From NCBI RefSeq assembly GCF_003710865.1, contig NZ_RHHO01000009.1, positions 1 to 64,000 on the forward strand: 64,000 nt of DNA, in the 5' to 3' direction. The notes beneath the pieces are model-generated. The model searched no databases. It was not told the origin of the DNA and saw only the letters and a program-made list of their open reading frames with translations. Source of the DNA: Brevibacillus borstelensis (GTDB lineage Bacteria > Bacillota > Bacilli > Brevibacillales > Brevibacillaceae). The translations under genes and the position numbers were made by a program. Positions 27,070-35,450 of this stretch are shown in pieces (positions within the stretch are counted from its first letter, which is position 1; each line of letters opens with the position of its first letter).

Positions 27070-27148
27070 ATTATAGGCAGAGCCGTTTGGCGAGGAATAC
27101 GGCCTGATCAGCTAAAAAGACGGATAAAATTTGTCCCTTATGCACAAA
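27070..27148 (-). promoter_or_regulatory. Promoter of the racemase operon with shared operator
   Basis: Minus-strand TATAAT at 27070-27075 with no recognisable -35, and the element ATTTGT-N9-ACAAAT centred at 27139. The 25-mer 27124-27148 is identical to 22164-22188 at 20 of 25 positions and stands 48 bases from the -10 (49 bases in the other case). This looks like an activator site. Confidence 0.6.
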
Positions 27149-27170
27149 TCAGTGCTTGCAGAAAAAAGAG

Positions 27171-27195
27171 AAAAGCCACCTCTGGGGTGACTTTT
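27171..27195 (-). terminator. Terminator of the Hsp70 operon
   Basis: AAAAGCCACC (27171-27180) pairs with GGTGACTTTT (27186-27195; one C-A mismatch). On the minus strand it ends GGCTTTTCTCTTTTTT. 93 bases past the stop at 27289. Confidence 0.85.
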
Positions 27196-27288
27196 CACGT
27201 CGTGTGGCATTTCAATAGCTTGACATGGCTTTGACTTCGCTTTTGTACTTGTTCCAGAAATGCTTTTCGTTCTTTCGTTCTCGTTCCT

Positions 27289-28206
27289 CTACTTCTGTCT
27301 GGTTTCTGTTTCCGCTTCTTCGGTAGCCACTTCTATGTGTTCAGTTTCTGCGTCTTTCGCTGTGACTTCTGCTGGTTCTGCTTGGGCTATTTCTGATTCT
27401 ACGGCTTCTGTTTGTACTTCTACTGTTTCTGCTACTACTGTTTCCATAGCTTCTGCTTCCAGTTCTTCTTTTTCAACTACAACTGTCTCCACAGCTTCTG
27501 CTTCCACTTCTTCCGCTTCCGCAGCCTCTTCCGCCTCTTCTTCATCCACAAGCTTCAAATTCCAATCAAGCCTCCGCCACAGGCTGTCCTTATTCAAAAC
27601 AAGGCTTCGGACATAGTCGGTATGCTGCTTGGCCTTCTCCTCACTGATCGTCCCCAGCCAAAACTGACGGCCAGCCACGTAGCTGATGCCGTACTCCAGC
27701 CAGCCCGAATACGATTCCTGGGCCACGACCGCCACTTTCCTGATCAACTCCCATGATGTTTCCTCGGATATGTATCCGACAAAAGCCCCCATCCTGCACA
27801 AATCGACATATCTGCCAAAATCCCATGCTGCGATGCCCGCCAGAGGAAGCTTGTGCATGTACGCCTTTACCAGGATGTACTGCATATGCTTTTCCGTATT
27901 TTTCGGCAGCGTCTCAAGGAAGGCTGATTGATCCGCCATAGACAGAGTGGACAAGAAGCTACGCATTTCGTAAAAGGAGGTGCGATGCCCCTCTTCCTGA
28001 AGCCAGCGCAGGTTGTTCATCAAATCCTCGGTGCTCTCGATTCCCCAGCCTCGTTTCAGAGACCGCCGGATTGCTTCGAGATTCTCTTCGGTTGGCTCGA
28101 TTTCGTAGTTGTTTGCGGCATCGTAGCCGTTCATCTCAAATAAAACGGCCCCCAGCGCCAATCCCCACAAGTCGGTCGGATCGAGTGTCGCTTGTTTGCT
28201 GCTCAT
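27289..28206 (-). CDS. DUF1266 domain protein with a long acidic repeat tail
   Basis: 305 residues. The first ~210 are a DUF1266 domain (LDPTDLWGLALGAVLFEMNG; the WDFGRYVDLCRMGAFVGYIS block; KQHTDYVRSLVLNKDS). The last ~85 residues are almost only E, A, V, T, with imperfect repeats of the form EAxETVV, predicted disordered and very acidic. It starts 3 bases after the J-domain/TPR gene, whose stop lies inside its GAGGAA binding site. E. coli YbeU/YbeR also carry DUF1266 beside hscC, which supports a chaperone-linked role. Confidence 0.85.
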   Translation of the reverse strand: MSSKQATLDPTDLWGLALGAVLFEMNGYDAANNYEIEPTEENLEAIRRSLKRGWGIESTEDLMNNLRWLQEEGHRTSFYEMRSFLSTLSMADQSAFLETLPKNTEKHMQYILVKAYMHKLPLAGIAAWDFGRYVDLCRMGAFVGYISEETSWELIRKVAVVAQESYSGWLEYGISYVAGRQFWLGTISEEKAKQHTDYVRSLVLNKDSLWRRLDWNLKLVDEEEAEEAAEAEEVEAEAVETVVVEKEELEAEAMETVVAETVEVQTEAVESEIAQAEPAEVTAKDAETEHIEVATEEAETETRQK

Positions 28207-28209
28207 CGG

Positions 28210-30846
28210 CTATTCCTCCCCCTGCCAATAATGTATGTCGGGAACCTCTTCAAGCTCCTGGTGCCATACGAAGGGAAGCGAAGATGGCCACAAAGCTTGG
28301 GAGGATTGTTTTTTACGGAACAGACCGAAAAGCCCTTTCTTGCTTTGGCTGACGATTCCCTCGTAACGGCGCTGATACTCGGCATTTCCGGGAACGGCCT
28401 CCAACGCTTTCTTGGCAAAAGCAGCAGCCTCTTCCATCCTGCCCAGATCAAAATAGACCATGCTTAAATAACTGCATGTATCGCCGTCCGCTTTGAGCCG
28501 GTAAGCCTGCTCCAGGTAAAGCGCAGCTATCTGATAACGCTCCAGGCGGTAATGAACATAGCCGGCATAAAACAGGAGGGTCGGGTCCCACTGCTCCTTC
28601 GGTACCACATTGCGGAAATTGTCTGCGATGGCGACAGCCTCTTCCCACTCCCCTTGCTGGATCGAGATGTTGAGCAATGAAGTGGCGGCCCATTCGCGAT
28701 AGTCCTCGCCCAGCAGCAGCTGCTTGAGATACGGAATCGCTCTCGTCTGAGCATTCTCCTTCAGCAGGCTGTATACAGCCATTTTGACCAGATCCTGATT
28801 GTCTGGGAACTGGGCAGCCCCGCTGCAGTACACTTCCCGTGCTTGCTCCTCGTCTCCCATCCCGCGATACACGTCGCCCATCACCAGATAGGCATCGGGG
28901 TCGTTTTCGTGGCTCTCTTTGTAATATTCAATGGCCCCGAGCGCATTCTCGTAATCTCCCAACTTGAAATGGCAGATCGCGATAAAGTAAAAGGACAGCT
29001 CGTTGTCCCCCCACCGTTCGGATTCGTGAAAGCCTTCTATCGCCCTGTCGTATTCGCCCAGACGAAAATGGCTGTATGCCTTTCGATGCCAGGCCCCGGA
29101 GAAGTTGTACTCGTGGTTGATGACGATCTGATGGTCATCTCTGGATTCCTTGTAATGATTCAGCCAATAGTGGGCGAGCCCCCTGGTCGAATAATAAATC
29201 CAGCGTGTAGGGTTCAACGAAATGGCCTGATCGGACAGCTCCACGCAGCGTTTGTATTCCTTCTGGCAGCGATATGCCTCCGCCAGCTGATGGAGAATCT
29301 CGGGATGGTTGGGCATAAGCTCCATGGCGGCGGTCAGGTCTTCGATGGCCGCCTCGTATTGGTTGCTTTCCACATACGTAGTACCCCGCTCCAGGAGAAT
29401 CGCCCACTCGCTGTCCCCTGCCTGGCGGGCAAGCTCCAACGCCTTATCCAGATGAGCGAGTCCTTCCTCCGTCTGTTCCTGCTTGATCAGCGCCCGGCCC
29501 CAGAGCAGCTCCATGTCCACTGTAAGCGGAATGGCTCTCTGAATGCGGTCGAGTGATTCTACGCACTCCTCATACCGTTCCAGATCGAAGCAGACGCTCG
29601 CCAAGCAAAACCTGCGCTCGTGATCGTCCGGCGCCTCCTGCAGTTCCTCCTGAAGCTGATCGGCGAGCAAGCCGTTTAGCGCAAGCAGGCGGACTTGTAC
29701 GTCGATGTCGTACGGACATTGAACGAGTATCCGCTTCAGCACCGCCCTCGCCTCGGTCAGCTTTCCAAGCGAGACATAGCAGCGGGCAAGCCCGCTCAAA
29801 GCGAGTTCATTGTCGGGAGAAAGCGAGAGGACATGCTGATAGTCTTCTTGCGCCTCTTCGTACTTGCCAATCTTCCGCAATATGTTTGCCCGATGGATGT
29901 AGCCGTCGATCTCCTCCGGAAGCACCTCGGTCAGCCGGTAAAAGGCATGAAAAGCGTTCTCCAGATCGTCTTTGCGCAGATAGAAGTGCCCGATCATCCT
30001 CAGCAAATCGGGGTCCTCGGTAAACATGTTGGAAGCAATCGCGAGGTACTTCTCGGCTTCCTCCAGCTCATTGTCCAGCATCGCCCGAAACGCGTGCTCC
30101 CGGCAATCGATAAAGTCGTCGTACTCGTAATCGCTGTCCTCGTCTTTTTTCAAAAAATCGTAGCGAAGCTCCCACGGCTTTTTGATCTGGTTGATGACAA
30201 AGCGAATGAAATTTTCCGGAAACTCCTGGGAAAGCTCCATCTCCTGATCGGTCCAGAAGAAGTAATCGTTCAACAGCCTCCATATTTGACGGGGCAAATG
30301 GTACTTCTCCATCAGGAATGTCAGCATTTCTTTGTTGGTCCGCTGCTTGACTTCCAGCTGCCAGTATTCTTCCTTTTCCAGCAGCGCCACCCATTTCTCG
30401 CGGTCAATCCGGGATGGGAAATCAGCGTAGAGCACAGTCACTTGCGAAATAAAATGCTCGGCAAGCTCCTCGGGTGTGGCCGGCTCTTTTCCCGCTGAAA
30501 AGCTTCGGCTGGCCAGCCTTTCTCCCGCTTGCTCAGGGACCCCTGCTTCAAGGGCTTCCCCTTCGCGGGGTCCTTGCTCCCGGACGCCAGTCCATACCGC
30601 TTCTGCTGCCGGAGCTGCTTCCTCCTCCGGATCGAGTACAAAAACAGAACCAGCCGCATCGCCTGACGCAGCCGCTTCCTGTAAAAATTTCGCTTCGCGG
30701 AGGGCATGCTCATACGCTTCCCGCAGCCGCTGAAACCCTTCCGGATCGTCCTCCGGGTGATAGGTTTTCAACAGTCTGGCATACGCTCGCTTGATTGCCC
30801 CCTGATCGGACGTAGGTTCGATACCCAAAAATTCCCAACTGTTCAT
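28210..30846 (-). CDS. J-domain protein with a long TPR array
   Basis: 878 residues. An N-terminal J-like domain (residues 1-65: WEFLGIEPTSDQGAIKRAYA ... FQRLREAYEHAL) has HPED in place of the canonical HPD. A linker rich in Pro/Ala/Glu follows. From about residue 260 to the end run many tetratricopeptide repeats (for example FYLRKDDLENAFHAFYRL, LARCYVSLGKLTEARAVL). It starts 1 base after the Hsp70 stop, so it is translationally coupled. It probably delivers clients bound by the TPR array to the Hsp70 encoded upstream (inference). No membrane segment. Confidence 0.88.
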   Translation of the reverse strand: MNSWEFLGIEPTSDQGAIKRAYARLLKTYHPEDDPEGFQRLREAYEHALREAKFLQEAAASGDAAGSVFVLDPEEEAAPAAEAVWTGVREQGPREGEALEAGVPEQAGERLASRSFSAGKEPATPEELAEHFISQVTVLYADFPSRIDREKWVALLEKEEYWQLEVKQRTNKEMLTFLMEKYHLPRQIWRLLNDYFFWTDQEMELSQEFPENFIRFVINQIKKPWELRYDFLKKDEDSDYEYDDFIDCREHAFRAMLDNELEEAEKYLAIASNMFTEDPDLLRMIGHFYLRKDDLENAFHAFYRLTEVLPEEIDGYIHRANILRKIGKYEEAQEDYQHVLSLSPDNELALSGLARCYVSLGKLTEARAVLKRILVQCPYDIDVQVRLLALNGLLADQLQEELQEAPDDHERRFCLASVCFDLERYEECVESLDRIQRAIPLTVDMELLWGRALIKQEQTEEGLAHLDKALELARQAGDSEWAILLERGTTYVESNQYEAAIEDLTAAMELMPNHPEILHQLAEAYRCQKEYKRCVELSDQAISLNPTRWIYYSTRGLAHYWLNHYKESRDDHQIVINHEYNFSGAWHRKAYSHFRLGEYDRAIEGFHESERWGDNELSFYFIAICHFKLGDYENALGAIEYYKESHENDPDAYLVMGDVYRGMGDEEQAREVYCSGAAQFPDNQDLVKMAVYSLLKENAQTRAIPYLKQLLLGEDYREWAATSLLNISIQQGEWEEAVAIADNFRNVVPKEQWDPTLLFYAGYVHYRLERYQIAALYLEQAYRLKADGDTCSYLSMVYFDLGRMEEAAAFAKKALEAVPGNAEYQRRYEGIVSQSKKGLFGLFRKKQSSQALWPSSLPFVWHQELEEVPDIHYWQGEE

Positions 30847-30847
30847 A

Positions 30848-32548
30848 TTAATAGTCCTGGCACCTCTCAATCCGATCCAGCACAGCCTTCAGCAGCTCCG
30901 CTTCCTTCTTGATTTCCGCATCATTTTGACGCTTGAGGACATTTTCGAAGCGCTGCAAGGCTTGGGCGATCTCGTACCGTTTTTCCGCCAGCGATTCTTC
31001 GTACATCCTCTCTCCCCGTGCCAGGAGCAGCCTGTTTTCCATCCTGTCTCGGGGATGGATCTTGATGGCCTCCAGCTCCTTCAGACGTTGCTCGATTTCC
31101 TTGCGGGAAACGGCCCCGGGGTTCTCTTCGATAATCATCCGTTTTTTCACGCCCGTCTCGACGACGGTGACCTCTACTTCCAGAATGCCGTTAATATCGT
31201 AAGTGTAGCGGACGTCCACAGCCTGCTGGCCAGCGGTGGCGGGAGGAATCGGGATTTCCATCTGCCCGAGCTTGATGTTGTTTTTCGTCAGACGGCTCTC
31301 TCCCTGATAAATCTCCACCTTGATCACCTTTTGGTTCTCGTGCACAGGGTAAAGACGCTCTACCTTGCTGACCGGGATCGTACTGTTGCGTTCAATGATC
31401 GGATAAAAATGACCCGACTCGTAGCTTCCCGAGTCCGTCTCGACCGCGACCATAGTGCCGAGCGTGTACGGACAGACGTCAGTCAATACCACTTCCCGCA
31501 GCGCTTCATTCCGCTCCTTCATCGCGGCCTGAATCCCCGCTCCCAAAGCCACGGCTTCATCCGGGTGGATATGCGATGCAGGCAGGCGCCCAAACAGTTT
31601 GCCGACAAACGAATAGATGAGCGGCATCCGTGTAGCGCCGCCGATCAGTACGATAGCGTCCAGCTCGCGCGGAGTAATCGACGAATCGCGCAGGGCCCGC
31701 TCGATCGGAGCGCGGAGCTGAGCAAGCAGCGGCTTTGCAATGACTTCAAATTCATCCCGGCCGATCTGCAATTCGTAGGTCTTGTCATCGATCATGCAGC
31801 TCATCGTGCCGTACTTTTCTGTGCCGAGCTGCCGCTTGCACAGCTCCGCCTGCTTACGCAAGGCGTTCATCGCTTTTTCGCTGACATCGCTCGCTGTCAG
31901 CAGATGGTGCTGGAGAAAGTGCGAGCAGAGAAGCTCGGTGAAATCTTCGCCGCCCAGGTAGTTGTCACCGGCGATCGCTTTGACCTCCATGACCTGATCA
32001 AACAGCTCCAGGACGGAGACGTCAAAAGTCCCGCCCCCGAGGTCAAAGACGAGGAATTTGGTTTCCGGGTCCTGGAGATGCAGACCGTAGGCGATCGCGG
32101 CCGCCGTCGGCTCATTGAGCAGCCGCTCCACTTTCAAGCCGGCCAATTCTCCGGCCCTCTGCGTGGCTTTTCGCTGCGCATCATTAAAATAAGCCGGAAC
32201 GCTGATCACGGCCTCTGTCACGGGTTCTCCCAGAAATGCCTCTGCATCCTCCTTCAGCGAACGGATGACAAATGCAGACAGCTCTTCCGGGGAAAATGTA
32301 TACGATCCAAGCTGAAAGGTTTTGTTGCTGCCCATATACCGCTTGAATGTCTCTACTGTCAGATGGGGATGTGTAATCAGACGCTCCTTGGCCACTTGTC
32401 CGACGAGGATCTCCCCATTTTCATCTACACTCACAACAGAAGGCGTCAGGTTGCTTCCCAAAGCGTTGGGAATGATCACTGAGCCCTCCTCTGTCCAACA
32501 AGAAACCAGGCTATTGGTCGTACCTAAATCAATGCCAATAATCGGCAT
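30848..32548 (-). CDS. Hsp70-family chaperone, HscC-like
   Basis: 566 residues, shorter than DnaK (~610) and near the length of HscC. ATPase domain motifs: IIGIDLGTTNSLVSCW at the N-terminus, FLVFDLGGGTFDVSVLEL near 185, and IVLIGGATRMPLIYSFVGKL near 320. The substrate-binding domain follows (from about 380), but the C-terminal lid is short and no EEVD-like tail is seen. The ATG at 32548 is used because the protein begins MPIIGIDLG. No grpE or dnaJ nearby; instead it heads a Hsp70 / J-TPR / DUF1266 operon, so it is a specialised paralogue rather than the housekeeping DnaK. Confidence 0.92.
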   Translation of the reverse strand: MPIIGIDLGTTNSLVSCWTEEGSVIIPNALGSNLTPSVVSVDENGEILVGQVAKERLITHPHLTVETFKRYMGSNKTFQLGSYTFSPEELSAFVIRSLKEDAEAFLGEPVTEAVISVPAYFNDAQRKATQRAGELAGLKVERLLNEPTAAAIAYGLHLQDPETKFLVFDLGGGTFDVSVLELFDQVMEVKAIAGDNYLGGEDFTELLCSHFLQHHLLTASDVSEKAMNALRKQAELCKRQLGTEKYGTMSCMIDDKTYELQIGRDEFEVIAKPLLAQLRAPIERALRDSSITPRELDAIVLIGGATRMPLIYSFVGKLFGRLPASHIHPDEAVALGAGIQAAMKERNEALREVVLTDVCPYTLGTMVAVETDSGSYESGHFYPIIERNSTIPVSKVERLYPVHENQKVIKVEIYQGESRLTKNNIKLGQMEIPIPPATAGQQAVDVRYTYDINGILEVEVTVVETGVKKRMIIEENPGAVSRKEIEQRLKELEAIKIHPRDRMENRLLLARGERMYEESLAEKRYEIAQALQRFENVLKRQNDAEIKKEAELLKAVLDRIERCQDY

Positions 32549-32584
32549 AATACGATCACATCCTACAAAAAATTCTTGAAAGTA

Positions 32585-32614
32585 ATCATAGCATTTGCCA
32601 ATATATTGAATCAA
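32585..32614 (-). promoter_or_regulatory. Sigma-A promoter of the Hsp70 operon
   Basis: TTGATT (32609-32614), 18 bases, TATGAT (32585-32590) on the minus strand, 37 bases before the ATG. No CIRCE element overlaps it. Confidence 0.6.
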
Positions 32615-32693
32615 CTTTCACTTTTGGAAAAATCATGAATCGTTTTTCCTATATATAAGGACAAGCAAATGAAACAGGACTTTCGGACCACGC

Positions 32694-32723
32694 TGCCATT
32701 TGCTGTGCGGACCGCAAATGGCA
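32694..32723. promoter_or_regulatory. Perfect inverted repeat upstream of the Hsp70 operon
   Basis: TGCCATTTGC-N10-GCAAATGGCA, 10-bp perfect arms, about 80 bases upstream of the predicted -35. No T-run follows on either strand, so it is not an obvious terminator. It could be an operator for the Hsp70 operon. Confidence 0.4.
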
Positions 32724-32760
32724 CAAACCGGCATTTTGCCTCGTCTCGCTTCTTTCTTCG

Positions 32761-32800
32761 CAAAAAAGCGCAAATCTGCTGTTGAGGCAGACCTGCGCTT
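32761..32800 (-). terminator. Terminator of the WG-repeat gene
   Basis: AAGCGCA...TCTGC stem (32766-32800, internal mismatches), followed on the minus strand by TTTTTTG. It lies 17 bases past the stop at 32817. Confidence 0.8.
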
Positions 32801-32816
32801 CTCGATTTCCTCTATT

Positions 32817-35363
32817 TTAGTGAAACGATCTCCAAAAATCCCCATTCTCGCCAATGATGTCCGCGATCTGCGAAAAAGGGATGCGGAACGTCGGAAAGCC
32901 TGCAGCGTAGGGCGCAATTTCATACGGAGCAAAGTAGAGATACAGGGCGTTTTCCTTGACATAAAAAGGCTGATCGGGACTGATTCCTTTAAAGGAGTCC
33001 GGGAAAACGTGCGAGTATTCGGGATTGTTTTTGATTTGGTTGCCGACGATATCGCTCAGTACCCTGACGTAATCGCTGCCCGGCTTAAACAGGTCTTTCA
33101 GAGCATAGATCCGTCCGCTGACCAAATCAATCGGGACATAAGTCATGGTCGGCATTCCGTGAGCGGCGCCAAACGGGTAATTGTAGCCGGTCAGCTCCAG
33201 CTCCACCAGCCGATTTTTGAAGAACGCCACAGCAAAATCGCCAAAGTAGTTGTAATCCAACTGTGCATTTGGATCAATCGGTTTGATCTGGGACAGCTCA
33301 CGCAAGCGTTGGTTGACCGCCTCCTGCGCCTGTCTGTTCGCCATGCCCCTGATTTCGGGGTAGTAGACGAGATAATCTCTGTTCGGAGCGTACTTGTGCT
33401 CGACAACCCGGTACTGACCAGTCAGCGGGATGGCGGTGTTTTGCTTCCAGACCAGTTTTCCGCTGCGGTCATAGTAGGATATCCGTTGATCGACAAACGC
33501 CTTGACCAGCTCCCCTTCCAGCGTCAACGTTCCGCTGCCCGGGACGACCGGAAGATTTCTCGCCACATGTCCCGTTCTGTCGATGAAAAAGGTTCTCTGG
33601 CCATCGGTTGCAGATGCTACCCCTTCTTTGTACTCGGCGACCTGGTCGTAGAGAAAATCGGTCAGGAAACGGCCGTCTGTGTCCGTTATCGCATAGGCCG
33701 ATCCGATGTAGGGCTTGCTCGGATCCTTTGCCCGGCCAACAGCGAGACGCCCTGCTCCCAGCATATTGATGTCGTTGTATTCCGGCTTGATCACGTACGC
33801 CCCGGTCTTGTCGATCAGACCGTACAGATTTTCCGAGAAATCCCTGGAGGCATTGACGATGGCTCTTCCCGCTTCGAACGGCAAGGCCACCGAAAATTGC
33901 GGCGGGATGACCACCTCGCCGGATTCATTGATGTAGCCCTTGGGGCCGCTCTCCGTCTCCGAGAATGCCAACAGGCCGTCTCCCGGCGGTCCTACATAGG
34001 GATGCTGGTAGGAATGAAGCGCCTTCCCGCTGCGGTCGATGAGGGCGAATTCTCCCTCCCTGACCTGCACAAGCGCTCTTCCGTCCTGAAAGTCGTTGGC
34101 AGACATATACACCGGCGGGATAATTTCCGTGCCGGAAAGATCCAGGTAGCCGTAATGGGAACGGCCTTGTGCATCGACCTTTGTGAAAACTGCCCGCCCC
34201 TCCTTATACGTTCCGATATAGGAGTAAGGCGTGGCCGTTAACATGTTCCCTCTTTCATCAATGACCCGAAAGCCGCGGTCATCGACAACGGCTGCCCGCC
34301 CTTCGGAAAAGGGGGCAATCGACTGATAAATAGGACCTACGACAAATATCCCGAGCTGGTTGATCAGGCCGCTGTGGTTGTTTGCTTGCACGACGGCCAA
34401 ACCGTTATTTTGAAAATCTTCGGCGTAGTCAAAACGAGGTGAAATGATAAAACGTCCGTTTCTGTCAATGTACCCCCATTTTGTACCTTCTGCCGTTTTG
34501 ACGGGGGCGGGGTACAAAGCAGCCCTGGTTTGCAGCTCGCTGCGGATCAACCGGATAACCGACTGCCATTTTCCGGCGGATGACGGGCGCAGCTTCACCG
34601 CTGTAGCGAGCGAGTGAACCGCCTGTGCCGGCAGTCCTGCTTTTTGCTCGGCACTGGCAAGCTGGTACCAGAGACTCGCATCTTCCGGCCGTTCTTTTGC
34701 CTGTTCCCGAAGTTGCGCAGCTATCTGCTGAAAATAGGAAGGAAAGCGATCATTGGCTTGCTGCAATCGCTCCCCGTTCCATTTGTATACATCGGCCGTA
34801 TACACCCCTCCCTCCTCCTGCTGCCAGAGGATGATCTCGGCAATCCCGTCCACTCCCGCAGCAGATTCGAGATCGGCTACTTCCAGCTTGTGATAGGAGA
34901 GAGGGGGCATCGCTCTGTTCAAAAGCCCGCGCTGCGTCCACTCATAGACAGCAAGCGCGGCTGGCTCTGCTTCTCCCGCTTCTCTGGTTGTCAGCACAAA
35001 CGGCCAATCATGCCGGGTTTGAATCAACGCAGCTTCCCCGTCAGCCTGCCAGCCGATGATGACGTCAAACTTTTCGCTGCTGGTCACGGGCGCCGTGTGC
35101 AGATCGCAAATGACCGCCTTTCTGCTGGAAAGCGTCTGGACTGCATACCAGCCGTCCGCTCCATTTTTCCATACCGTGAAAAAGGTTTCCCCGACCCACC
35201 TGTAGGCGCCAGCCAGCTCTGCCTCTCCATCGCCGTCCAGATCGCGCAAACAAATAAACGGCGAGGGAGCCTCGTCCGACGGCGCCTTCCCTGCTGCTGC
35301 GAGGATCTTTGCTCCACAGGGCAAAAGCTTATCTACCGTAAGTTCCAGCTGTTTATCCCACAT
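32817..35363 (-). CDS. Large WG-repeat protein with TPR segment and C-terminal DUF3298 domain
   Basis: 848 residues. About 1-200: FG-GAP-like segments (CLRDLDGDGEAELAGAYRW). About 205-270: a TPR-like helical pair. About 295-620: eight or nine WG-type beta repeats of about 40 residues (KWGYIDRNGRFIISPRFDYA, KGYINESGEVVIPPQFSVAL, YGLIDKTGAYVIKPEYNDI). About 640-848: a DUF3298/RsiV-like domain (YNYPFGAAHGMPTMTYVPID). No signal peptide or membrane segment is visible at the chosen ATG (GGGAGAG upstream), although DUF3298 domains are usually extracytoplasmic. Single-gene unit. Function unknown; probably a scaffold. Confidence 0.85.
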   Translation of the reverse strand: MWDKQLELTVDKLLPCGAKILAAAGKAPSDEAPSPFICLRDLDGDGEAELAGAYRWVGETFFTVWKNGADGWYAVQTLSSRKAVICDLHTAPVTSSEKFDVIIGWQADGEAALIQTRHDWPFVLTTREAGEAEPAALAVYEWTQRGLLNRAMPPLSYHKLEVADLESAAGVDGIAEIILWQQEEGGVYTADVYKWNGERLQQANDRFPSYFQQIAAQLREQAKERPEDASLWYQLASAEQKAGLPAQAVHSLATAVKLRPSSAGKWQSVIRLIRSELQTRAALYPAPVKTAEGTKWGYIDRNGRFIISPRFDYAEDFQNNGLAVVQANNHSGLINQLGIFVVGPIYQSIAPFSEGRAAVVDDRGFRVIDERGNMLTATPYSYIGTYKEGRAVFTKVDAQGRSHYGYLDLSGTEIIPPVYMSANDFQDGRALVQVREGEFALIDRSGKALHSYQHPYVGPPGDGLLAFSETESGPKGYINESGEVVIPPQFSVALPFEAGRAIVNASRDFSENLYGLIDKTGAYVIKPEYNDINMLGAGRLAVGRAKDPSKPYIGSAYAITDTDGRFLTDFLYDQVAEYKEGVASATDGQRTFFIDRTGHVARNLPVVPGSGTLTLEGELVKAFVDQRISYYDRSGKLVWKQNTAIPLTGQYRVVEHKYAPNRDYLVYYPEIRGMANRQAQEAVNQRLRELSQIKPIDPNAQLDYNYFGDFAVAFFKNRLVELELTGYNYPFGAAHGMPTMTYVPIDLVSGRIYALKDLFKPGSDYVRVLSDIVGNQIKNNPEYSHVFPDSFKGISPDQPFYVKENALYLYFAPYEIAPYAAGFPTFRIPFSQIADIIGENGDFWRSFH

Positions 35364-35450
35364 TGCCTAACTCTCCCATGTAAATGTTTTGAGATATCAT
35401 ATGTGGGCAAATACAGGTGGTGACCCAAAATGCTGGCCATGCGACAGCCG

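Noticed and set aside
27293..27551. Tandem repeat or CRISPR-like array in a pyrimidine-rich tract
   Set aside because: The repeats are irregular, have no spacer pattern, and are explained as the acidic tail coding region.
30926..32482. Long plus-strand open frame opposite the Hsp70 gene (518 codons)
   Set aside because: Shadow frame of Hsp70 produced by codon bias; composition is rich in Arg, His, Leu and Gln as in antisense frames.
32585..32723. CIRCE element controlling the Hsp70 operon
   Set aside because: TTAGCACTC-N9-GAGTGCTAA is absent; the inverted repeat found has unrelated sequence and spacing.
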